From an uncultured Alistipes sp. (GTDB lineage: Bacteria > Bacteroidota > Bacteroidia > Bacteroidales > Rikenellaceae), in the NCBI GenBank assembly GCA_949840605.1, contig CATKXN010000029.1, forward strand, positions 1-23,158: a stretch of DNA of 23,158 nt, in the 5' to 3' direction. The notes beneath the pieces were generated by a model. It made no database searches, was not told where the DNA came from, and worked only from the letters and a program-made list of their open reading frames with translations. A program made the translations under genes and the position numbers. Of this stretch, positions 1-7,389 are shown piece by piece. Each line of letters begins with the position of its first letter. The stretch's first letter is position 1.

Positions 1-1
1 T

Positions 2-196
2 ATCCAGACGGCCCATAACTGCAAGACCAACGGTGCGGTCAATCTGTTGTGCTGTTTGAAGAACTTTATGCTGTATGCTATCCGCAACGAGTGGATCGAA
101 GGAGTAGTTCTATCTTGGGGACGAGAGCGTCGACATCCGTTGTGTAACTCAGAATGCCCCAATAACGCCGTTTGTCAAACAGAGTGTAATACATAA
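2..196 (+). pseudogene. Possible IS66-family transposase C-terminal remnant (partial at left edge)
   Basis: The frame starting at base 2 is open from the window edge to a TAA at 194-196, about 64 residues. Its pattern resembles the tail of IS66 TnpC transposases. There is a K-x-N-G-A-V stretch followed by hydrophobic residues and Cys-Leu-Lys, then NEWIEGVVLS, which matches the family's 'N-x-x-EWLxDVL' element. Next come RRHP and a SECPNN segment that could be a degraded 'ELLPNNW' ending. The match is by eye, the order of elements is right, but identities are few and the last 15 residues look random. It is best read as a decayed or truncated transposase end rather than a working gene. Base composition is less GC-rich than in the genes to the right, which fits an inserted element. 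It could also be an unrelated hypothetical protein. Confidence 0.3.
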
Positions 197-302
197 AATC
201 ATTTTGCCCCTCTTGTCTTTATCCATAACTGCCGCAGTAAGTTCGTCGGCTTGGGCGTATTGCCGTAATCGCTATTTACGGAGGCCGAAGCGTCCGACGA
301 TA

Positions 303-330
303 AACCCGCCGACCGATCGGTCGGCGGGTT
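303..330. terminator. Perfect palindromic terminator at the 3' end of the susC operon
   Basis: Two 14-base arms (AACCCGCCGACCGA and its exact reverse complement) abut with no spacer. They give a very stable GC-rich hairpin with a small loop formed from the centre. It lies 9 bases beyond the TAG stop (340-342) of the last minus-strand lipoprotein gene. On the minus strand it is followed by a T-containing tail (TTTATCG), so it should end the long minus-strand operon. The plus-strand tail (CTTCCTC) is weaker. The rest of 197-339 shows no gene. It holds only a minor inverted repeat (CCGTAA at 263-268 with TTACGG at 276-281). Confidence 0.75.
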
Positions 331-339
331 CTTCCTCAG

Positions 340-1848
340 CTATTCTTCAGTCTGCGGCGCTTTCGCCACCCGGACGTTATCCAGGTAGAAGCGGTTGGAC
401 TTGTTTTGAGCTTTCATATCGGCGTTATCCCATGCACAGCCGAAACGGATTCGGGTTTTGGAAGTGGCTTTGCGAACCACAACCGAGCATGTTCTCCAGG
501 TGTTCCAGGATTCGGTATCGATGCGAGCTGAGGTACTCGTATCCCCGTTGACGGTTCCGCCGCCTACAACTTCGACGATCAAGCCGTCCAGATCCTTTAC
601 GCCCTTATATTCCTGCACGGTAGCGTCGAACGTCACGATAAGATCGACCGATGTGCCGGTTGCGATTTTTTCTAATTTCGGTGTCAGTACGGCACCTGCC
701 ATGAGTGTTTTGCCCATTTTGAGATAGCCCAACCTCAGGTATGCGTAAGGCTGCTCCGCGGCCATCGTCCACCCCGAGTTGACGAGTATCTCTTTCAGCC
801 GTTCGTCCTTGACCAGATCGAAACGCGTCTCGGAGCCTCCGACCGTGGGGTCGCCGATAAAATCCGTCCCTCCGAATTCGGCGGTGTCCCAGTCGAATCG
901 ATCCTCGAAATAGACGTAGCCCGCCTCTTTGCCGTCATCGACGTCGGTGTTGAACTCCAGCAATTCGCCCTCTCCAGGTTCGCCTTCGATCAGGCAGACG
1001 TCATCGATACGCACCCCCGGCACACGGGATGTAAAGCGGAAATAAAGTTTGTTTACCTCCTTCGAATCCACGTAAAATTCGGAAAGAGACTCCGCCCATC
1101 CGGCTGTCGACGCCCGGCTGCAAAGAAGTTCCGTCCAGTTTTTTGCATCGCGGCTGGCCTGCACGCGAAGATGCTGCACGTCGGTTCCCGTCGGGAACCA
1201 GGCTCCGAAACGCAGTCTCAGGTCGATCCCGGCACAAAGCGCCACCGGTCCGATTGTGAACGGCGCATCGACTTTCGAAAACAGGACGTTGTTGCCGGCC
1301 GAAGCGTCGTTATAACCGGAAGACTGTTCTTCGGCATCAATGTTGACGCCGGTTCCCGCATAGGCTGTCCCAGAGATACCGATACCCGAGGCATTCCAGC
1401 CGTCGAAATCTCCGACGGGGATCATCGAAGCTCCGGTTCCGAATGTTTCCCTCAGGTAAACCGTCCGGTCGGAGGCTGCCCCCTGATGTATGGTCAGAGT
1501 CGCACGGGTCCCGGCCAAAGTTTCAAGCCTGAGTTCGGCCGTGCGTTCCATACCCGGATTGGGCGATGCCGAAATCGTTATTTTCGCCGGTCCGCCGGCT
1601 GCCATCGGTGCGGCCGAAAGCCAGTCCGCCGTCGGAGACACAGTCATCAGCCAAAAGGCATCGGATGTCACCTCCACGACGGCCTCCGTGCCGTCGTAGG
1701 TAAGTCCTGACTTATCGATATCCAACCTTGCCTGCGACACGGAGAGTTGTTCCGTAACGTCGGTGGCGTCGTCTTTGCACGAAATCGCCAGCATTGTCAT
1801 GGCCAGCATTGCCGCCAGACAGTTTCGCCATTCGATTCTGTTTTTCAT
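340..1848 (-). CDS. Surface lipoprotein with BACON domain and two jelly-roll-like modules, last gene of the susC operon
   Basis: Unknown function, probably a substrate-binding surface lipoprotein. From the chosen ATG at 1848 (502 residues) there is a lipoprotein signal peptide ending LAIS-C, with the lipidated Cys at about residue 24. An in-frame ATG at 1869 adds seven residues, but the shorter form has a more usual signal length. After the Cys comes KDDATD, an acidic run like the Bacteroidetes signal for export of lipoproteins to the cell surface. About 90 residues then resemble a BACON domain, with a SDAFW segment, a ADWL element and a final LTIHQGA strand. Two beta-rich segments follow, each starting with an aromatic/acidic strand (VYLRETF and VYFEDRF) and ending with a D-D/N-V strand (RIDDVCLIEG and YLDNVRVAK), typical of carbohydrate-binding-like jelly rolls. 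The gene sits just downstream of the phosphoesterase gene and has no catalytic motif that I can see. Confidence 0.85.
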   Translation of the reverse strand: MKNRIEWRNCLAAMLAMTMLAISCKDDATDVTEQLSVSQARLDIDKSGLTYDGTEAVVEVTSDAFWLMTVSPTADWLSAAPMAAGGPAKITISASPNPGMERTAELRLETLAGTRATLTIHQGAASDRTVYLRETFGTGASMIPVGDFDGWNASGIGISGTAYAGTGVNIDAEEQSSGYNDASAGNNVLFSKVDAPFTIGPVALCAGIDLRLRFGAWFPTGTDVQHLRVQASRDAKNWTELLCSRASTAGWAESLSEFYVDSKEVNKLYFRFTSRVPGVRIDDVCLIEGEPGEGELLEFNTDVDDGKEAGYVYFEDRFDWDTAEFGGTDFIGDPTVGGSETRFDLVKDERLKEILVNSGWTMAAEQPYAYLRLGYLKMGKTLMAGAVLTPKLEKIATGTSVDLIVTFDATVQEYKGVKDLDGLIVEVVGGGTVNGDTSTSARIDTESWNTWRTCSVVVRKATSKTRIRFGCAWDNADMKAQNKSNRFYLDNVRVAKAPQTEE

Positions 1849-1871
1849 TGATTGCGCTTTTAGTTTCATCG

Positions 1872-3827
1872 TTACCGCATTGTGATTTCATAGGCTTTGG
1901 GACGCCGCATCAGTTCTTTGTAAACGTGGCCGAAACGATCCGTAACCTCGATTTCGAGTGCTGTTCCGGCACTCGAGACCACCACGCGGAACATATGGGA
2001 GTTTTTCACCGATACGCCGTCATCCGACGGCGTGCCGCCCTTCTTGACCAGCGCATAATCGTAAGTGAGCGTATGGAGCGGGTCGCGTTCATAAACCCGT
2101 TCCACGGGAATCGGACTGCCGTTCTCGCGAACGACGATTTTCCATGCCGGGTCGTAGTTCCATACGTTCAGGAGCACGGTGTTCGGGAGGTAGTCCGCAT
2201 AGTCGTCCGTACCGCGCTTGGGGTATTTGGCCAGTGCCTGCAGAAAGTCCGGATCGGCGAAATGCTTTTTCACCACGTTCATATCGTAGCTTCGAAACTG
2301 GGTGTCGCGATCTTCGCCGATGCCCTTGTAATACCATGTCACCTGGGTTCCGTCCATCGTGTAAACCCCGTATCCGGCCGGCGTGCCGTCGCGGCAGATG
2401 CTGCGGCCGCTCAGGAAACCCGACTGCCACCATGTTTCACAGACCGATGCGGTGTTGTGCTCGAAAACGCTCTGCGAAATCTCGGCGTTCATGTTATAGT
2501 GCGAATGTCCGCTCAGAAAATGCACGTCGCCGAATCCGTCGAAAAGACGAACCACCGCTTCGGATTCCGCCGAAGGACGCAGGAAAGGGCTGTTGACGAA
2601 ATTCTTGTTGTAGGTGTCGTAGGTTGCGCTGTGGGCGGCCACCACAACGGGAGCGCTTTTGTCCGGCAATGCGGCCAGATCCTCTTCGAGCCATTTCTTC
2701 TGGACATCGGTGAGGTATTTTTCGTAAGAGCGGTCGCCCGGCTGCCCCGGACCGCCGCCGACGTTCCGGTAGACCGTATTGTCGAGGACGATGTAATGCA
2801 CCCGGCCGATATTCATCGAGTAGTAGGAGGGTCCCAGCACCTTTTTATAGGCCGTTTCGGCTTCGAAATCATCCGGGAAATAGGGGTCGTTGTCGTGGTT
2901 GCCCATCGCATGGAACATCAGCCCGGGGTAAGATGACATCGTCACCTTGTAATTGGACGGCGCATAGATATAGCTGTACCAGAAAGCATCCCACGTCATG
3001 TCGCCCAATACCAGCGTGTAAACCGGCAGAACGTGCTGCGCGATCATGCGCGAGGCCTCCTTCATGAACCCCTCGGCGAACTGGTCCATATCCTTTACGT
3101 TCTTGTTCCGGTTGGCCAGGTGAAAATCCGCGGCCGCAATCACGGTGTGCCGGTCGTTGTCGACCTTGCGCATCTCGAAATTATGCTGCTCGCAGATCTC
3201 CTTTCCGGCGGAGAGAGTGGCCCAAAAGGCCGGAGTAGCCTTGTTGTCGGCGACAGGCTCGTAACCCGACGGGAAACTCACGAACACATAGCCGTGATAT
3301 TTGTCCGATGCGAGCCAGTAGTATCCGTTTTCGTCGGTGGTTGCGGTGACGATTCCGTCCGAAACCCGGACACCCGCGAGGGGTTCGAGACCGCAGAAGA
3401 CCACGCCTTTGACGGAGGCACCCTCCCGGTCGGGGATTCGGTCGTAATCGAGCGACAGGCGGATCTCCGTATAGCCGAGCACCTGTTCGGCCGCATCCCG
3501 GCGTACCAGCACCGTATATTGTCCGGCGGAAAAATTTTCGGGAACCACGAACGAGACGTAGCTGTCGCCGATATCCTGCAGCGCAGCCTCCGCCGAGCCC
3601 GCCGCCGAGCGGAAGACCAACAGGTCGCCCCGCTCGAATCCGCGCCCCTGGAACTCGACCGTCTGACCGGGATAGACCGCCATGGAGGGTTTCATATAGA
3701 CATTCCCGACCAACCGCCTCGGAGTCATTTCGGGGGCGGTTTTGTCGTCGCCGCACCCCGGCGCAGTCCATGCTGCGCCGAGCGTGAGCAACATTGCGAA
3801 AAACTGTTTATAGCTTGTTTTCATCAT
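1872..3827 (-). CDS. Calcineurin-like metallophosphoesterase lipoprotein (MetallophosN-Metallophos-MetallophosC layout)
   Basis: Predicted two-metal phosphoesterase anchored in the outer membrane, 651 residues. The lipobox gives Cys25 and is followed by GDDK, an acidic start that suggests surface exposure. Residues about 35-125 look like an Ig/IPT-type domain. Residues about 135-215 form a carboxypeptidase-regulatory-like beta-sandwich (VKGVVFCGLEPLAGVRV ... TDENGYY), as in the MetallophosN family. The catalytic core has all the expected motifs: D234-F-H236, G275-D276, G309-N-H-D312, H399 (AAHS) and G440-H-S-H443. Metal ligands therefore look intact. The C-terminal 150 or so residues match the beta-rich MetallophosC tail. 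It is the only enzyme in the operon: the DUF5689 lipoprotein ends 16 bases upstream, and the next lipoprotein starts two bases downstream if the long start is used. Substrate (phosphomonoester, diester or nucleotide) cannot be read from sequence. Confidence 0.92.
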   Translation of the reverse strand: MMKTSYKQFFAMLLTLGAAWTAPGCGDDKTAPEMTPRRLVGNVYMKPSMAVYPGQTVEFQGRGFERGDLLVFRSAAGSAEAALQDIGDSYVSFVVPENFSAGQYTVLVRRDAAEQVLGYTEIRLSLDYDRIPDREGASVKGVVFCGLEPLAGVRVSDGIVTATTDENGYYWLASDKYHGYVFVSFPSGYEPVADNKATPAFWATLSAGKEICEQHNFEMRKVDNDRHTVIAAADFHLANRNKNVKDMDQFAEGFMKEASRMIAQHVLPVYTLVLGDMTWDAFWYSYIYAPSNYKVTMSSYPGLMFHAMGNHDNDPYFPDDFEAETAYKKVLGPSYYSMNIGRVHYIVLDNTVYRNVGGGPGQPGDRSYEKYLTDVQKKWLEEDLAALPDKSAPVVVAAHSATYDTYNKNFVNSPFLRPSAESEAVVRLFDGFGDVHFLSGHSHYNMNAEISQSVFEHNTASVCETWWQSGFLSGRSICRDGTPAGYGVYTMDGTQVTWYYKGIGEDRDTQFRSYDMNVVKKHFADPDFLQALAKYPKRGTDDYADYLPNTVLLNVWNYDPAWKIVVRENGSPIPVERVYERDPLHTLTYDYALVKKGGTPSDDGVSVKNSHMFRVVVSSAGTALEIEVTDRFGHVYKELMRRPKAYEITMR

Positions 3828-3843
3828 CAGCTGAGTTAGAGTT

Positions 3844-5859
3844 CTACAATTCCGAAATGCACATGAACGAAATCATGTTCAACGCCGAAGTCTTGTTCAT
3901 CTTCGTCCCGTTGTTCTTGGCGCACAGGTCTTCGGCGACCCGCATGCGGATCACGACTTTGGACTTGCCGCGCAGGGCGTCCGGCAGCGGAATGACATAT
4001 TGCATCAGCTGGTAGCCGCTCTGGAACTCGGAGGCCATGTACTGATCGATATACTGCCAGTCGGCAGCGGGCGCGTTCTCGTCTTCGGCCCACTCCACCG
4101 TGAACTTCAGCGGTCCCGTATTGGTGCTCATGTTATTGAACGCCAGCCAAAGATGTCCCGCGACGCCGGTCGTGGAGGTGTTGATTATCCACGCTTCGCC
4201 CGGCTGGTCCTTGATCGTCGAACCGTTGGCATTCCACCATACCTTCGCGCCGAGCGAGGTGTACTGGAGCGCAATATTGTTTGCGTAAACCGGAATGCCC
4301 GCCCCGTTTTCGTCGAGCTCAGCCGGGTTGAAGCGCGTATAGCTCCACTGCCAGTAAAGCGAAGTCGTTCCGCTCTTCGAGGCGACGTTCGGGGTCAGGC
4401 TGGAGGTGCGGATCGAACCCGTTCCTACGCTGGCGGATACCGACGGGAGGGGATCGATGCCCTTCCACGGTCCGAACTGCATGACGGTTTTGGAGATGCG
4501 CGTCGCAGGATCGGCCGAAACCCCGTTGTCCGCATGGCTGCGCAGCCGGATGACGGGACTTACCGTATTGTTCTTCCGGCGTTTGACGACGATGCCCGTG
4601 AGCGGCCCCGAACCTTCGGGCATCAGCGCCTCGAATCGGTCGGTGAACCCGACCGAGGTGTAAAGTTTGGCGAGGTTCCCCCGTCCGTCGCGCAGGAAAT
4701 GTCCGTATTCCGTGGTTCCGTCGTTGAACTCCGCGGCCGTGGCGCTGCCGTTGGTCTTGTTGTAATAGTTCTCGGCAATGTTGACGTAAGTGCCGTAAGG
4801 CATGACGAATTCCACCTTTTCGAGCCGCACCAGCGTATTTTCGCAGTCGGCAAGTTCGGCGAGCGAGGCGACGGAAATCGGTTCGATGCCTGCCCCAGCT
4901 TCGCGGGCCTTGACCGACGATGTCGTGAAATTGACGACCTTCAGCGACGTCGAGGGCTGCTCCTGCTGGAAGACGGCTCCGTACATGTGAAGCGACAGTT
5001 TGTCGTTGAGCGCATAGACGTTCTCCTTTTCGCTGGCGAACTCGATCCAGAGGCCGCGTTTGCTCTCGTCCTGCACAAACATCGTCTTCGGCCCGAAGGC
5101 ATGCCGGGTCAGATCGCTGGTCACATAAGCCTCGATATAGAGGTTTTCGGTGATCTCGCCTCCGGACGGGACTTTGGCGAGCAGGGCAGCGATATCGGTC
5201 TTCCGCGCATAGGCGAAATCAGTCGCCGGGTCGAACTGAAGCACCTGCAGGATGACCGACAGCGCCGTCTGCGGGGCGCTGAAGCGGATGGCTCCGGTGC
5301 GCTCCCCGTCGGTTTCGTTCTTGTCGACGAGTATGCTCTGGCTTTGTTCGGAAGCCTCGGTCAGATGGATCCACGCCGACGCGTCGCCCAGCACCTCGGC
5401 TTTCCAGCCCGTGTTGGCGATCACCCCGATGTCGAACGTTTCGCCCGTTGCCGAGACGCGCTTGCAGTCGGCGCCGAAATCGAGCGAGAGGAACGGTTCG
5501 GCACCCTGCTGACGAATCGGGATGACCTGGACGACCTTGCCGCCGGAGACGATCTGCAGATCGCACAAGCGGTCGAAAGCACTCTTGTTGGCTTTTACCT
5601 CAATGGTAAAACGCCCGTCGTCACGCCCTTTCATGGGCCATATTTCCATCCATGAAAGGTCTTCATCGTATTCGGGGCGCACCTGCCAATCCCCGATACG
5701 GGCGTGCAGGACAAACTCCTGGCGGCCTCCGGTCTGATCCAGCACGAGAGCTTCGGGGCTGTCGTAAAGCCGCAGGTAGGACTCCCCGGTTTCATCGTCC
5801 CTGCAGGAACCCAAGACCAATGCGGCCAGCATTGATAATATGGATATGTATGATTTCAT
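3844..5859 (-). CDS. BACON and DUF5689 domain surface lipoprotein
   Basis: Function unknown; likely a surface ligand-binding partner of the SusC/SusD pair. From the ATG at 5859 (671 residues) the signal peptide ends LVLGS-C, with Cys at residue 19. An upstream in-frame ATG at 5886 would add nine residues and place the start 4 bases after susD. RDDETGE follows the Cys, again an acidic surface-export-like run. Two BACON-like beta-sandwich repeats cover roughly residues 25-210, the second with a TGWKAEVLGDASAWIHL segment. Then comes a region matching DUF5689, an OB-fold-like family found beside SusC/D: TENLYIEAYVTSDL, MFVQDES, GLWIEF, a DKLSLHMYG strand and a long strand pair ending LVRLEKVEF. 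The last 200 or so residues resemble a jelly-roll domain. No enzymatic motif is visible. The DUF5689 call is from memory of the family pattern, not a search. Confidence 0.83.
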   Translation of the reverse strand: MKSYISILSMLAALVLGSCRDDETGESYLRLYDSPEALVLDQTGGRQEFVLHARIGDWQVRPEYDEDLSWMEIWPMKGRDDGRFTIEVKANKSAFDRLCDLQIVSGGKVVQVIPIRQQGAEPFLSLDFGADCKRVSATGETFDIGVIANTGWKAEVLGDASAWIHLTEASEQSQSILVDKNETDGERTGAIRFSAPQTALSVILQVLQFDPATDFAYARKTDIAALLAKVPSGGEITENLYIEAYVTSDLTRHAFGPKTMFVQDESKRGLWIEFASEKENVYALNDKLSLHMYGAVFQQEQPSTSLKVVNFTTSSVKAREAGAGIEPISVASLAELADCENTLVRLEKVEFVMPYGTYVNIAENYYNKTNGSATAAEFNDGTTEYGHFLRDGRGNLAKLYTSVGFTDRFEALMPEGSGPLTGIVVKRRKNNTVSPVIRLRSHADNGVSADPATRISKTVMQFGPWKGIDPLPSVSASVGTGSIRTSSLTPNVASKSGTTSLYWQWSYTRFNPAELDENGAGIPVYANNIALQYTSLGAKVWWNANGSTIKDQPGEAWIINTSTTGVAGHLWLAFNNMSTNTGPLKFTVEWAEDENAPAADWQYIDQYMASEFQSGYQLMQYVIPLPDALRGKSKVVIRMRVAEDLCAKNNGTKMNKTSALNMISFMCISEL

Positions 5860-5890
5860 AATCGGTCTCATTATACATTGATTCACAAAC

Positions 5891-7378
5891 CTAACGTCCC
5901 TCGGCGGCCTGCTTGCTCCACCAAACCGGGGTTTTCATATTGTCGGCCCCGCCCATGCGGGCCACGGCCTGTGCATAGTTGTCCGGATTGCTTTCGGCCG
6001 TATTGGTCGGATAGGCGAACCGCGTGGGCAGAATGTGGTCGTTCAGAGTCCCCGAACCGATTTTCAACTCCGGATACCCGGTGCGGCGGTATTCATGCCA
6101 CGCCTCGTATCCCGTCCAGAAGAGGGCCACGTATTTCTGCTCCGCAATCAGCCGCAGGGTCCCGTCGTAAGGTATTTTTTGCAGGAAATCATCGATCATG
6201 GCGTCCGGAACGGGAATTTCCGCAGGATCGTTGTCGGCCCAGAAGCGAATCGAGGCGCGTACTCCCTGCTCGTAGTATTTCCCGGCAGCTTCCCGGCCGC
6301 CGTCGATCCAGCCGCGCTGGGCCGCCTCCGCAAGGATGAACTGCACCTCGTCGTACTTCATCAGCGAGTAGGGCGACGTGTATTCGCCCAGCGTCTGTTT
6401 GTTGAGCCAGGCCACACCGCTGGCATCCGTCTCCTGCGTCGGCATCCCGCTTACCATCCCTTTCCAGGCATTTCCTTTCTCGACGAACCAGATCGAAATC
6501 CGCGGGTCGCCCGGCTCTGCGAGCATTCCAATAAGCTGCTCGGCGGGTTTGTTCCCGTTCGCAGTGAAATTGGTTACGTTCTCATTGCCGAAACGGTTGA
6601 TGAAAGGCGTCTGCCCCGAATAGAAAATCGTCGCGTTGTCGCCGTTGCCCGTAAAGACGGGGTAGGCGGCAGGATCGGCCACCATGGCTCCGATCTTTTC
6701 ACTCACGCCCATTTCGCGGTCGCGGTTCGAGAGGCGCATCAGCAGCCGCAGGTGCAGCGAGTTGGTAAACCGGCGCCATTTTTTGATATCTCCTCCGTAG
6801 AGCAGGTCGCGCGACGGCATCTGGAGCTTCAGCGACTCGTCGTAGAGGGTATTGGCCAGTTCGAGGTCGGAGAGAATTTGTTCGTAGACCGACCGCTGGG
6901 TGTCGAAAACGGGTTTCGTCAGTCCGTCCCGGCCGTTGAAAGCCTCGCTGCAGGGCACGTCGCCGAAGACGTCGGCGGCGTTCGAAAGAAAAAGCGCCTT
7001 CATCGTCAGGGCGATGGCCCGGCAGTTGGGATTTTCCTTGCGCAGGGCGAGCTGGGCCATGTGGTCCGCATTGGCCGCCCAGGCGAAAAGGTGCGTCCAG
7101 GCGCTCGACATCACGCTGTTGTCGAGGGCATAGCGGTGATAGGCCTGAGTGAGCCCTCCGGACGCCGTATACTGAATGAGTTCGCCGTTCAGCAGGCGCG
7201 TGCGGTACAGAAACCCGTCGGCTCCGGAGTAGATAACCTCTTCGAGCATGCTTTCCGGTCCGATTTTCCACATGTCCATCTGGTTGGGATTGGTGTTGTA
7301 CTCGTCGAATTTATGATTGCAGCCGCCGGTCGTTGCCAGCAGGAACAGACCGCAGCAGATATACAGTTTGGTATTCAT
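5891..7378 (-). CDS. SusD/RagB-like nutrient-binding outer membrane lipoprotein (SusD-like_2 type)
   Basis: Surface lid and binding subunit of the SusC transporter. The ATG at 7378 gives 495 residues. The frame is open a further 79 codons upstream, but that part lies inside susC and has no signal peptide, so it is rejected. The signal peptide ends TTGG-C with lipidated Cys20. The mature start reads NHKFDEYNTNPNQMD, the 'N-T-N-P-N' opening typical of the SusD-like_2 family. Alpha-helical TPR-like segments follow (AWTHLFAWAANADHM, CRAIALTMKALFLSNAADVFGDVP). That last motif, A-D-x-[FY]-G-D-V-P, is a hallmark of SusD proteins. The C-terminus has the usual tyrosine- and tryptophan-rich helices (YVALFWTGYEAWHEYRRTGYP) and ends near the family's standard length. 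susC ends 11 bases upstream, so translation is closely coupled. Confidence 0.95.
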   Translation of the reverse strand: MNTKLYICCGLFLLATTGGCNHKFDEYNTNPNQMDMWKIGPESMLEEVIYSGADGFLYRTRLLNGELIQYTASGGLTQAYHRYALDNSVMSSAWTHLFAWAANADHMAQLALRKENPNCRAIALTMKALFLSNAADVFGDVPCSEAFNGRDGLTKPVFDTQRSVYEQILSDLELANTLYDESLKLQMPSRDLLYGGDIKKWRRFTNSLHLRLLMRLSNRDREMGVSEKIGAMVADPAAYPVFTGNGDNATIFYSGQTPFINRFGNENVTNFTANGNKPAEQLIGMLAEPGDPRISIWFVEKGNAWKGMVSGMPTQETDASGVAWLNKQTLGEYTSPYSLMKYDEVQFILAEAAQRGWIDGGREAAGKYYEQGVRASIRFWADNDPAEIPVPDAMIDDFLQKIPYDGTLRLIAEQKYVALFWTGYEAWHEYRRTGYPELKIGSGTLNDHILPTRFAYPTNTAESNPDNYAQAVARMGGADNMKTPVWWSKQAAEGR

Positions 7379-7389
7379 GGCAAACGGGA

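Noticed and set aside
263..281. Six-base inverted repeat CCGTAA/TTACGG
   Set aside because: Too short and without a T run; nothing distinguishes it from chance.
4000..5655. 551-codon plus-strand open frame opposite the DUF5689 lipoprotein gene
   Set aside because: Arg- and Val-rich shadow translation, no signal or domain, and the minus-strand gene fits the operon.
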